A stretch of DNA of 9,024 nt from contig JACCYY010000329.1 of the NCBI GenBank assembly GCA_013696235.1, positions 1-9,024 on the forward strand. Reading direction: 5' to 3'. Each line of letters starts with the position of its first letter. Position 1 is the first letter of the stretch. This document shows positions 1 through 6,561 of this stretch, in pieces. Position numbers and translations under genes: made by a program. The notes below the pieces were generated by a model, which was not told where the DNA came from, made no database searches, and worked only from the letters and a program-made list of their open reading frames with translations. The stretch comes from Sporichthyaceae bacterium (GTDB taxonomy: Bacteria > Actinomycetota > Actinomycetes > JACCYY01).

Positions 1-1
1 G

Positions 2-595
2 TCCCGCACCGACCTGGTGCGGTCGTCGCTGCCCGCGCCCACCCCGGTCCAGCGGTCACAGGTGGACACCACGGTCCGGCGCTTCGGCGACGCGGCCGCG
101 GCCGGGCTCCCGCGCCGGTGGGCCGACGCAGTGAGGCAGGCGACGTGGTCGCGGTCGGCGGACCTGCCCGACGGGGTCGACGCGGCGATCACCCGCACCG
201 ATCTCGGGGCGTCGATGCACCGGACCTGGTGGCGCGTGCTCGCGGCGGTGCAGTGGGTGCTGCTGGCCGCGCTCCTCGCCGGGCTGCTCTGGCTCGGGTT
301 GCTCGCGGTGGGCACGTACGTACGCCTGCCGGAGGTGCCCACCCCGGAGGTCGTCGGGGTGGCGCTGCCCGTCCTGCTCGTCGGTGGCGGGGCGCTCCTC
401 GGCGTCCTCGTCGCCATGCTCGCCCGCCCGGCCCGGGCGCTGGGGGCACGCCGCGTCGAGACCCGGTCGGCCGCGCGCCTGCGAGCTGCGGTGGGCGACG
501 TCGCCGACGAGCTCGTGGTCGCTCCGGTGACCGCCGAGCTCCAGAGGTTGCGCGACGCCCGCGGAGCCATCGCCGCCGCGGCGAAGTCCCGCTGA
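2..595 (+). CDS. C-terminal part of a two-helix membrane protein, probably a YfjP-like GTPase
   Basis: The reading frame is open from the first complete codon at base 2 to TGA at 593-595, giving 197 visible residues. The GTG at 17 has no evident ribosome site and is probably internal, so the gene is 5'-truncated by the window edge. The first ~75 residues are a polar helical stretch. Two hydrophobic helices follow at about fragment residues 78-103 and 117-141, separated by a Pro-rich loop, and then an Arg/Ala-rich cytoplasmic tail of ~50 residues. No G1-G4 GTPase motif lies in the visible part. Naming it a GTPase is inference: I recall actinobacterial loci where large YfjP-like membrane GTPases lie just upstream of a short ssb and ettA, and the tail topology fits. 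Another membrane protein with a C-terminal hairpin remains possible. The next gene begins 143 nt downstream after a hairpin, so it may be a separate transcript. Confidence 0.6.
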   Translation, partial: SRTDLVRSSLPAPTPVQRSQVDTTVRRFGDAAAAGLPRRWADAVRQATWSRSADLPDGVDAAITRTDLGASMHRTWWRVLAAVQWVLLAALLAGLLWLGLLAVGTYVRLPEVPTPEVVGVALPVLLVGGGALLGVLVAMLARPARALGARRVETRSAARLRAAVGDVADELVVAPVTAELQRLRDARGAIAAAAKSR

Positions 596-611
596 TCCCG
601 AGAACGGGATC
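594..611 (+). terminator. Hairpin at the stop codon of the membrane protein gene, possible terminator
   Basis: GATCCCG (594-600) pairs perfectly with CGGGATC (605-611) around a four-base AGAA loop; a U-G pair (593/612) could extend it. It begins inside the TGA stop codon. No U-rich tract follows, as is common for actinobacterial hairpin terminators, so termination is inferred from position and stem quality only. Confidence 0.45.
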
Positions 612-620
612 GAGGGCAAG

Positions 621-656
621 CCGTCCACAGGCCGGCGGGCCGCGGGGTTGTCCACA
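621..656 (+). promoter_or_regulatory. DnaA-box-like pair upstream of ssb
   Basis: TTGTCCACA at 648-656 is an exact copy of the form of the DnaA box usual in high-GC actinobacteria (E. coli consensus TTATCCACA). A partial copy, CCGTCCACA, lies at 621-629 in the same orientation, 27 bp upstream, differing only in the first two bases. Both sit in the 143-nt gap between the membrane protein gene and ssb. A role in binding DnaA, for example to tie ssb expression to replication, is inference. One exact 9-mer can occur by chance, so the nearby partial copy and the position are the main support. There are too few boxes for an origin of replication. Confidence 0.35.
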
Positions 657-738
657 ACCGGGTGGCCGCACCAGCGCCACGACCAGGTCGCGCCCCAGAG
701 TGGCAGGACCGGATGGCAGCGACGACGTGGGAGTACGG

Positions 739-1200
739 ATGAACGAGATCATGATCACCGTGATCGGCAACGTCTGCTCGGAGGTGCGATACGTCACCAC
801 GGATGGTGGCGTGCCGGTGGCGAGCTTCCGGGTGGCGTCGACGCCACGTCGGTTCCGCGCCGGCTCGAGCGGTGGCTGGAGCGACGGCGTCACGACCTAT
901 GCCAGCGTGACCTGCTGGCGGGCGATGGCTGACCATGTGGCCAGCAGCATCTCGATGGGCCAGCCGGTGATCGTGCACGGCCGGATGACGCAGCGGACCT
1001 GGGAGAAGGACACCCGCAGCGGTCAGACGCTCGAGATCGAGGCGTACGGCGTCGGGCACGACCTCAAGTGGGGGACCAGCGCGTTCCACAAGACCACCCG
1101 CAAGGAGCCCGAGCCGGCCGACGGCGAGTCGGTGGCGATCGATCTCGCGACGTCGTTCGAGCGCGACGCGGTGCCCGACGCGGACGAGGTGGCGGCGTAG
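739..1200 (+). CDS. ssb: Single-stranded DNA-binding protein, short SsbB-like paralogue
   Basis: This 153-residue protein is predicted to bind single-stranded DNA through one OB-fold, acting in replication, repair or recombination. The ATG at 739 was chosen because GGGAG (729-733) lies 5 nt upstream and the protein then begins with MNEIMITVIGNV, the usual start of actinobacterial SSBs. OB-fold hallmarks are ITVIGNV (residues 6-12), PVASFRVASTPRRF (about 26-39), the VTCWR strand and VIVHGRM. The short segment GTSAF closes the domain near residue 113. The C-terminal tail is only about 40 residues, ends in DADEVAA, and lacks both the Gly/Pro/Gln-rich linker and the DDDIPF-type tip through which canonical SSBs recruit partner proteins. 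It is therefore more likely the second, SsbB-like SSB of an actinobacterium than the replication-essential one. A stop-to-start gap of 92 nt separates it from ettA; the two could be co-transcribed. Confidence 0.88.
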   Translation: MNEIMITVIGNVCSEVRYVTTDGGVPVASFRVASTPRRFRAGSSGGWSDGVTTYASVTCWRAMADHVASSISMGQPVIVHGRMTQRTWEKDTRSGQTLEIEAYGVGHDLKWGTSAFHKTTRKEPEPADGESVAIDLATSFERDAVPDADEVAA

Positions 1201-1238
1201 CCGAGCGCGGCTTGCGGCAGAATGGAGCGCCCAGCCCG

Positions 1239-1273
1239 TTCGGCCGGGACTCCCGCTGGCCGGAACGGCCGAA
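1239..1273 (+). repeat. Competing inverted repeats in the ettA leader
   Basis: TTCGGCCG (1239-1246) and CGGCCGAA (1266-1273) form a perfect 8-bp inverted repeat with a 19-nt loop. The 5' arm can alternatively pair with GGCCGGAAC (1258-1266) through a one-base bulge, so the two stems exclude each other. Just downstream, CTTC (1275-1278) can pair with GAAG (1281-1284), the start of the ettA ribosome-binding site. A regulatory role, such as attenuation or control of start-site access, is inference; the region is GC-rich and such pairing can arise by chance. Confidence 0.3.
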
Positions 1274-1292
1274 GCTTCACGAAGGGTGCTCG

Positions 1293-2969
1293 GTGCCCGA
1301 GTTCATCTACAGCATGCGCCACGTGCGAAAGTCCCACGGCGAAAAGCTCATCCTCGACGACGTATCGCTGTCGTTCTACCCCGGCGCCAAGATCGGGGTC
1401 GTCGGCCCCAACGGCGCGGGCAAGTCCACCGTGCTCAACATCATGGCGGGCCTCGACCACGCCTCCAACGGCGATGCGACGCTGACCCCCGGGTACACGG
1501 TGGGCATCCTCCTGCAGGAACCGCCGCTCAACGAGGACAAGACGGTGCTCGGCAACGTCGAGGAGGGCGTGGCCGACACGTTGGCGGTGCTCGCCCGCTT
1601 CAACGAGATCGCCGAGCTGATGGCGACCGACTACAGCGACGCGCTTCTCGCCGAGATGGGCACCCTGCAGGAGCAGCTCGACCACCGGGGCGCCTGGGAC
1701 CTCGACAGCCAGCTCGAGCAAGCGATGGATGCGCTGCGCTGCCCACCGCCCGACACCGACGTCAAGATCCTCTCGGGTGGGGAGCGGCGCCGGGTGGCGC
1801 TGTGCAAGCTGCTGCTCCAGCAGCCCGACCTGCTGCTCCTCGACGAGCCGACGAACCACCTCGACGCGGAGAGCGTCCAGTGGCTCGAGCAGCATCTCTC
1901 GGCCTACCCGGGCGCGGTGCTCGCGGTGACCCACGACAGGTACTTCCTCGACAACGTCGCGCAGTGGATCCTCGAGATCGACCGTGGTCGGCTGTACCCG
2001 TACGAGGGGAACTACTCGACGTATCTCGAGACCAAGCGGTCCCGGCTCAAGGTCGAGGGGCAGAAGGACGCGAAGCGCAAGCGGATCCTCGACCAAGAGC
2101 TCGAGTGGGTCCGCTCGAACCCCAAGGCCCGCCAGGCCAAGAGCAAGGCGAGGCTCCAGCGGTACGAGGAGCTCGCGGCCGAGGCCGAGCGGGCCAGCAA
2201 GCTCGACTTCGAGGAGATCCAGATCCCACCAGGTCCGCGCCTCGGCACGGTCGTGGTCGAGGTCGAGGACCTCGAGAAGGGCTTTGAGGGACGGGTCCTG
2301 ATCGACGACCTCTCGTTCACGCTGCCGCGTGGTGGCATCGTCGGGATCATCGGGCCAAACGGCGTCGGCAAGACGACGTTGTTCAAGATGATCATCGGTG
2401 ACGAGCAGCCCGACGCGGGCAAGGTCCGGGTGGGCGAGACGGTCGCGCTGTCCTACGTCGACCAGAGCCGCATGGGGCTGGACCCGAAGAAGTCGGTGTG
2501 GGAGCTCGTCTCCGACGGTCTCGACTACATCAAGGTCGGATCGACGGAGATGCCGAGCCGCGCGTACGTCGGGACGTTCGGCTTCAAGGGTCCTGATCAG
2601 CAGAAACCGGCCGGCGTGCTCTCAGGTGGTGAGCGCAACCGGCTCAACCTCGCGCTGACGCTCAAGCAGGGCGGGAACACGCTCCTGCTGGACGAGCCGA
2701 CGAACGACCTCGACGTCGAGACGCTGCAGTCGCTGGAGAGCGCGCTGCTCGAGTTCCCGGGCTGCGCGGTGGTGGTGAGTCACGACCGGTGGTTCCTCGA
2801 CCGGACGGCGACGCACATCCTCGCGTGGGAGGGCGATGTCGAGAACCCGGCCAGGTGGTTCTGGTACGAGGGCAACTATGCCGACTACGAGGCGAACAAG
2901 CTCGACCGGCTCGGCGCCGAGGCGGCCCGCCCGCACCGCGTCACCCACCGCCGGCTCACCCGCGACTGA
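1293..2969 (+). CDS. ettA: Energy-dependent translational throttle protein EttA (ABC-F ATPase)
   Basis: This is a 558-residue soluble ABC-F protein, close to the 555 residues of E. coli EttA. The family binds the ribosomal E site and gates entry into the elongation cycle according to the ATP/ADP ratio. The GTG at 1293 was chosen because GAAGGG (1281-1286) lies 6 nt upstream and the product then starts PEFIYSMRHV, aligning with EttA N-termini. ABC1 has Walker A GPNGAGKS at 38-45, the arm insertion with QEPPLNEDKTV, signature LSGGE at 160-164, Walker B LLLLDE at 180-185 and THDRYFLDN. The charged linker that contacts tRNA is about 245-300, including ELEWVRSNPKARQAKSKAR starting near 269. ABC2 has GPNGVGKT at 354-361, LSGGE at 443-447, catalytic D467/E468 and SHDRWFLDR. 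All catalytic residues are intact and there is no transmembrane segment. A thioesterase gene follows 7 nt after the stop. Confidence 0.96.
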   Translation: MPEFIYSMRHVRKSHGEKLILDDVSLSFYPGAKIGVVGPNGAGKSTVLNIMAGLDHASNGDATLTPGYTVGILLQEPPLNEDKTVLGNVEEGVADTLAVLARFNEIAELMATDYSDALLAEMGTLQEQLDHRGAWDLDSQLEQAMDALRCPPPDTDVKILSGGERRRVALCKLLLQQPDLLLLDEPTNHLDAESVQWLEQHLSAYPGAVLAVTHDRYFLDNVAQWILEIDRGRLYPYEGNYSTYLETKRSRLKVEGQKDAKRKRILDQELEWVRSNPKARQAKSKARLQRYEELAAEAERASKLDFEEIQIPPGPRLGTVVVEVEDLEKGFEGRVLIDDLSFTLPRGGIVGIIGPNGVGKTTLFKMIIGDEQPDAGKVRVGETVALSYVDQSRMGLDPKKSVWELVSDGLDYIKVGSTEMPSRAYVGTFGFKGPDQQKPAGVLSGGERNRLNLALTLKQGGNTLLLDEPTNDLDVETLQSLESALLEFPGCAVVVSHDRWFLDRTATHILAWEGDVENPARWFWYEGNYADYEANKLDRLGAEAARPHRVTHRRLTRD

Positions 2970-2976
2970 GGCCGGG

Positions 2977-3396
2977 ATGACCAGACACGTCTACCTCTGC
3001 CCGCTCCGCTGGTCGGACATGGACGCCTACGGGCATGTGAACAACGTGCAGTTCCTGCGCCTGCTCGAGGAGGCCCGCGTCGCCATGCTGTTCGTCGAGC
3101 CGAAGACCGCCGACGTCATGACCCTCGACGGCCAGCTGGTCGTTGTGCGGCACGAGATCGACTACACCGCGCCGCTGGTCTACCGGCCCGAGCCGATCGC
3201 GATCGAGACCTGGGTCACCCGCATCGGCGGCGCGTCGTTCACCGTCGCGTACGAGGTGAAGGACGGCGAGCAGGTGTACGCGCGGGCGCGCACCGTGCTC
3301 GCCGCGATCGACAAGGAGACCGGCCGCGCGCGCCGGTTGGCCGCCGACGAGCGGTCGTGGATCGACGCCTACCACGAGCCCGAGATCAGCGCCTGA
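2977..3396 (+). CDS. Acyl-CoA thioesterase, 4HBT/YbgC-FadM hot-dog family
   Basis: This 139-residue protein is a single hot-dog-fold domain predicted to hydrolyse acyl-CoA or a related thioester in the cytoplasm. The signature is RWSDMDAYGHVNN at residues 11-23. D16 in the DAYGHVN segment corresponds to the catalytic aspartate of 4-hydroxybenzoyl-CoA-thioesterase-type enzymes, and the following helix FLRLLEEARVAML is typical. VVRHEIDYTAPLVY and the strand PIAIETWVTRIGGASFTV fit the central sheet. The length is normal for the family. The ATG at 2977 has GAGG overlapping the ettA stop codon, which together with the 7-nt gap implies co-transcription and perhaps translational coupling with ettA. 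The substrate cannot be read from the sequence. The 3' end overlaps the convergent GH13 gene by 11 nt. Confidence 0.88.
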   Translation: MTRHVYLCPLRWSDMDAYGHVNNVQFLRLLEEARVAMLFVEPKTADVMTLDGQLVVVRHEIDYTAPLVYRPEPIAIETWVTRIGGASFTVAYEVKDGEQVYARARTVLAAIDKETGRARRLAADERSWIDAYHEPEISA

Positions 3397-4939
3397 CCCA
3401 CCAGACGGTGGTCGTCGGCGGGAGCCGCACGACGGCGGTCGAGCCCTCGACTGGGGCACCGCTCGAGATCAGCGGTCGTCCCTCGACGGTGACGCGTCTT
3501 GGGCGCGCGGTGAAGTTCGTCGTGCAGACGAGCCGACCTCGCCCGAACGCGAGCGTGCCCGGCGGCGACGGCAGCCACTCCAGCGGCTCGTCGAGACCGG
3601 CCAGGTGCTCGTGGCGCAGCGCCAACGCCGCCCGGTAGTACTCCAGCGTCGAGCCGGCCAGTCCGGTCTGGGCCGCGACCGTGAGCGGTGCCCAGTCGTC
3701 CGGCTGGGGCAGCCAGGTGGCGGCGGAGCCCGGCCCGAAGCCGTACGGCGCCGCCGACCCCGACCACGGGATCGGCACGCGGCTCCCGTCGCGGCCGGCG
3801 TCCGTGGAGCCCGATCGAGCCCAGGTCGGGTCCTGCCGGTGCTCCGGCGCGACGTCCACCTGGGGCAGGCCGAGCTCCTCGCCCTGGTAGAGGTAGCCGC
3901 TGCCGGGCAGCGCCAGCATGAGCAGCGTCGCCGCCCTGGCCCGAGCCAGCCCGACCTCGCCCCCGCCGTAGCGCGACACGTGCCGCGGCTGGTCGTGGCT
4001 GGAGAGCACCCACGTCGGCGCGGCGCCGATCATCGAGGTCGTGGTGAGACCGTCCTCGATGACCCGGCGGAACGCCGCCGCGGACCAGTCCGCCACCTGG
4101 AAGTGGAAGTTGAACGCCTGGTGCAGCTCGTCCGGCCGGGTGTAGCGCGCGCGCAGCTCGGCGTCGTCTGACCACGCCTCGGCGACAGCCATCCGATCGC
4201 CGGCGTACGAGTCGAGCACGCGCCGCCACCTGCGGTAGACGTCGTGCACCGCCGGCTGGTCGGTGAACGGCAATGGCGTGCCGCGGCGCGTGTCGGGCAA
4301 CCCCTCGGCCTTGGCAAGACCGTTCGCGACGTCCACCCGGAAGCCGTCCACGCCGCGGTCGAGCCAGAACCGCAGCACCGACTCGAACTCGTCGCCGACC
4401 TCGGGGTTGGTCCAGTCGAGGTCGGGCTGGCCCGCGTCGAAGAGGTGGAGGTACCACTCGCCGTCGGGGACCCGCGTCCAGGCGGGTCCACCGAAGTGCG
4501 ACGTCCAGTTGTTCGGCGGTCGGTCGCCGGACCGCCCCCGCCCCGGGCGGAAGTAGTAGCGCGCGCGTTCCCGGCTGCCGGGCCGGGCGACCAGTGCCAA
4601 CCGGAACCACGCGTGCTGCGACGACGTGTGGTTCGGGACGATGTCGATGATCATCCGCAGCCCGAGCTCGTGGGCATGGCGGAGGAGCTCGTCGAAGTCG
4701 GTCAGCGTGCCGAACAGCGGCTCGACGCCACGGTAGTCAGCCACGTCGTAGCCGTGATCAGCCTGCGGTGACGGGTAGAACGGCGTCAACCAGATCGCAT
4801 CGACGCCGAGGTCGGCGAGGTGGCGCAGCCGTTCGCGGATGCCCGGCAGATCGCCGACGCCGTCCCCGTCGCAGTCGGCAAAGCTGCGGACGTAGATCTC
4901 GTAGACGACGGCGTCGCGCCACCACGGCGCACGGGCCAT
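3386..4939 (-). CDS. Alpha-glucosidase, glycoside hydrolase family 13 (alpha-amylase superfamily)
   Basis: This 517-residue cytoplasmic enzyme (no signal peptide) is predicted to hydrolyse alpha-glucosidic bonds of maltose-like oligosaccharides. It starts at ATG 4939, preceded by GGAAGGA at good spacing. The barrel begins with WWRDAVVYEIYVRSF (6-20); DCDGDGVGDLPGI (22-34) is the calcium loop seen in oligo-glucosidases. GH13 motifs are DIVPNHTS (99-106), GFRVDVANG with nucleophile D203, VAEAW with acid/base E254, and SSHD with H315 and transition-state stabiliser D316. The usual Asn before this His is Ser314 here. GRDGSRVPIPW (382-392) resembles actinobacterial alpha-glucosidases of the AglA type, and a C-terminal beta domain follows. 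Linkage specificity (alpha-1,4, alpha-1,6, sucrose) cannot be settled. The gene starts 29 nt after the reductase gene and is probably the last gene of the padR operon; no LacI-type regulator, which often accompanies such enzymes, is in the window. Confidence 0.92.
   Translation of the reverse strand: MARAPWWRDAVVYEIYVRSFADCDGDGVGDLPGIRERLRHLADLGVDAIWLTPFYPSPQADHGYDVADYRGVEPLFGTLTDFDELLRHAHELGLRMIIDIVPNHTSSQHAWFRLALVARPGSRERARYYFRPGRGRSGDRPPNNWTSHFGGPAWTRVPDGEWYLHLFDAGQPDLDWTNPEVGDEFESVLRFWLDRGVDGFRVDVANGLAKAEGLPDTRRGTPLPFTDQPAVHDVYRRWRRVLDSYAGDRMAVAEAWSDDAELRARYTRPDELHQAFNFHFQVADWSAAAFRRVIEDGLTTTSMIGAAPTWVLSSHDQPRHVSRYGGGEVGLARARAATLLMLALPGSGYLYQGEELGLPQVDVAPEHRQDPTWARSGSTDAGRDGSRVPIPWSGSAAPYGFGPGSAATWLPQPDDWAPLTVAAQTGLAGSTLEYYRAALALRHEHLAGLDEPLEWLPSPPGTLAFGRGRLVCTTNFTARPRRVTVEGRPLISSGAPVEGSTAVVRLPPTTTVWWVRR
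3398..3411 (+). terminator. Small hairpin after the thioesterase stop, weak terminator candidate
   Basis: CCACC (3398-3402) pairs with GGTGG (3407-3411) around an AGAC loop, starting two bases after the TGA of the thioesterase gene. It lies inside the 3' end of the convergent GH13 coding sequence and has no U tract. With five pairs the support is positional only. Confidence 0.2.
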
Positions 4940-4968
4940 GGTCGGTTCCTTCCGATCCGAACGAACGG

Positions 4969-5997
4969 TCAGGACAGCGCCGGGTTGTGCTCATGTGGCA
5001 CCCGCTCGGCCGAAGGCGGTGGACCGGGGGGAGTGCCGTCGCCGAACGGTCGACCGCCGAGGGACTCCCGACCGTGCGGCGACGCCCAGCCGGACGGGTC
5101 GGGTCCCGACGGCACGATGCCGGTCGGGTTGATGTCGCGGTGCACCTCGTAGTAGTGCCGCTTGATGTGCAAGAAGTCCGTGGTGTCCCCGAAGCCGGGC
5201 GTCTGGAACAGGTCGCGCGCGTAGGCCCACAGCACCGGCATCTCGGACAGCTTGTGCCGGTTGCACTTGAAGTGGCCGTGGTAGACCGCATCGAAGCGGG
5301 CCAGCGTGGTGAACAGGCGCACGTCGGCCTCGGTGATCGTCTCGCCGACGAGGAAGCGCTGGCCCTCGAGCCGCTCCGACAGCTCGTCGAGGCGCGCGAA
5401 GAGCCGGTGGTATGCCTCCTCGTACGACGCCTGCGTACCGGCGAACCCGGCCTCGTAGACACCGTTGTTCACGTCGCGGTAGACGAGCTCCATGATCTCG
5501 TCGATCTCGTCCCGCAGGTTCTCGGGGTACAAATCTGGTGCGCCGTCGCGGTGAAGGTCCCGCCACTCGGTCGACAGGTCGAGCGTGATCTGTTTGAAAT
5601 CGTTGGTGATCACTGCACCGGTCGGGATGTCGACGACCGCTGGCACCGTGATGCCCTGCTCGTAGCCCGGGACCGCCTTCTCGTACGCGTCCTTCAACCG
5701 CTCGATGCCGAGCACGGGGTCGACGCCGCCGGGATCGAGGTCGAAAGTCCAGCTGCTTGCGTCGTGGGTCGGGCCTGCGACGCCCATCGACAAGACCGTC
5801 TCGAGCCCGAGCAACCGGCGCGCGATGATCGCCCGGTTGGCCCACGGGCAGGCTCGGGCCACGACCAGGCGATACCGCCCGGGCTCGACCGGCCAGCCGT
5901 CCGCTCCGTCGGTGGTGATCCGAGCGGAGAGGTAGCGCGTGTCCCGCTCGAAGCTCTCCTCGACGTAGGTCCCTTTGGATGCGCCCTGCGTACTCAC
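4969..5997 (-). CDS. Xi-class glutathione S-transferase-like reductase (YqjG/ECM4 family)
   Basis: This 342-residue protein belongs to the family whose characterised members, the glutathionyl-hydroquinone reductases, remove a thiol adduct from quinols using an active-site cysteine. GTG 5997 was chosen because AGGG lies 8 nt upstream and the protein then opens as family members do (STQGASKGTYVEE). A longer form from GTG 6048 would run into padR. The thioredoxin-like domain contains ARACPWANR with catalytic C50 and the family CPWA motif. Further family segments are GPTHD, SWTFDLDPGG, ITVPAVVD, TNDFKQIT, DLYPENLRDEID, NNGVYEAGF, ITEADVRLFTTL, RFDAVYHGHFKCN and HYYEVHRDINPTGI, followed by a Pro-rich tail. 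Actinobacteria generally use mycothiol rather than glutathione, so a mycothiol-adduct substrate is an inference. The gene starts 10 nt after the padR stop; its SD overlaps that TAG. A role in detoxifying quinones under PadR control is plausible but unproven. Confidence 0.92.
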   Translation of the reverse strand: MSTQGASKGTYVEESFERDTRYLSARITTDGADGWPVEPGRYRLVVARACPWANRAIIARRLLGLETVLSMGVAGPTHDASSWTFDLDPGGVDPVLGIERLKDAYEKAVPGYEQGITVPAVVDIPTGAVITNDFKQITLDLSTEWRDLHRDGAPDLYPENLRDEIDEIMELVYRDVNNGVYEAGFAGTQASYEEAYHRLFARLDELSERLEGQRFLVGETITEADVRLFTTLARFDAVYHGHFKCNRHKLSEMPVLWAYARDLFQTPGFGDTTDFLHIKRHYYEVHRDINPTGIVPSGPDPSGWASPHGRESLGGRPFGDGTPPGPPPSAERVPHEHNPALS

Positions 5998-6007
5998 GAC
6001 GTCGACC

Positions 6008-6544
6008 CTACGGCCGCACCGCACGGCGGGTCGGCCCGCCCTGGGCACCCTCGAGCAGTTCGGTCCAGAACCTCACCCACACCTCCTCGTGCAGGATCCC
6101 GGCGCGCAGGGTGAGCCACGGTCCGCGCGGCTCGGCGCCGGTGTCCTCTCGCTGCCTCGCCTCGTACGCGACGAGCTGGTCGCGATGCGCGGCCAGCTGC
6201 GCGCCGGCCAGGGTACCCAGGTCGGCGCCGAAGTGAAGCTTGAGCAGAGCCGGGTCGCGCAGCTCGGGCAGGGCCGCGAGCGGTTCGCGCTGCCAGGCGG
6301 CCAGGGCCGTCCGGCCGCGTCGCGTGAGGCGGTAGAGCGTTCGGGCGCGGCCACCGGCCGTGGTGTCGGGGCGGGCAGCCAGGAAGCCGTCGGCGGCGAG
6401 CTGCTCGGTGGTCCGGTACACCTGCGAGTGAGGGGTGCTCCAGAAGTTGCCGAGCCAGCGCTCGGCGGCCCGCTTGACGTCGTACGCCGAGGCCTCGCCG
6501 AGCCGCTCGAGCAGGCCAAGCACGATCGCAGCGGTTGGGGTCAC
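6008..6544 (-). CDS. PadR-family transcriptional regulator
   Basis: This 178-residue protein has an N-terminal winged helix: MTPTAAIVLGLLERLGEASAYDVKR is split here by helices 1-2, and the recognition region WSTPHSQVYRTTEQLAADGFL covers about 35-55. The wing GGRARTLYRLTRRGRTAL ends near 81. The remaining ~95 residues are helical and Leu/Ala-rich, as in the Vir_act_alpha_C dimerisation domain of PadR proteins. It starts at GTG 6544 with AGGA seven bases upstream. PadR proteins are usually repressors released by a phenolic or other small ligand and commonly autoregulate. The divergent promoter region next to its start contains a 19-bp palindrome, a good candidate operator. The reductase and GH13 genes follow at 10 and 29 nt, so this appears to be the first gene of their operon. 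The ligand is unknown; the quinone-type substrate of the neighbouring reductase family hints at an aromatic inducer. Confidence 0.9.
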   Translation of the reverse strand: MTPTAAIVLGLLERLGEASAYDVKRAAERWLGNFWSTPHSQVYRTTEQLAADGFLAARPDTTAGGRARTLYRLTRRGRTALAAWQREPLAALPELRDPALLKLHFGADLGTLAGAQLAAHRDQLVAYEARQREDTGAEPRGPWLTLRAGILHEEVWVRFWTELLEGAQGGPTRRAVRP

Positions 6545-6561
6545 GACCGGATCCTGTCAGG

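Noticed and set aside
621..657. Chromosomal origin of replication at the DnaA-box sequences
   Set aside because: Only one exact box and one partial copy are present, with no AT-rich unwinding region and no dnaA, dnaN or parAB genes nearby.
118..738. 5' extension of the ssb reading frame to position 118
   Set aside because: The extension is Arg/Gly/Pro-rich shadow sequence over the upstream membrane protein gene. The ATG at 739 has a ribosome site and gives the typical SSB N-terminus.
1222..1485. Possible leader peptide starting at ATG 1222 upstream of ettA
   Set aside because: The frame has no early stop and runs ~190 nt into ettA, there is no ribosome site before it, and the peptide has no stalling-like pattern.
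1023..2096. 357-codon open frame on the minus strand opposite ssb and ettA
   Set aside because: It is antisense to ettA, whose frame carries every conserved ABC-F motif. Its predicted product is low-complexity Val/Leu/Arg-rich, typical of the mirror frame of a high-GC gene.
3605..4171. Plus-strand open frames inside the GH13 gene (3605-4171, 4244-4771)
   Set aside because: They are antisense to a gene with all GH13 catalytic motifs and show no recognisable domain or ribosome site.
4940..4968. Separate promoter for the GH13 gene in the 29-nt gap
   Set aside because: The gap holds the ribosome site but no convincing -35/-10 pair. A promoter inside the end of the reductase gene cannot be excluded but is not visible.
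5998..6048. Longer N-terminus for the Xi-class reductase from GTG 6048
   Set aside because: It would overlap padR by 41 nt, adds an Arg-rich stretch not typical of the family, and lacks the SD that precedes GTG 5997.
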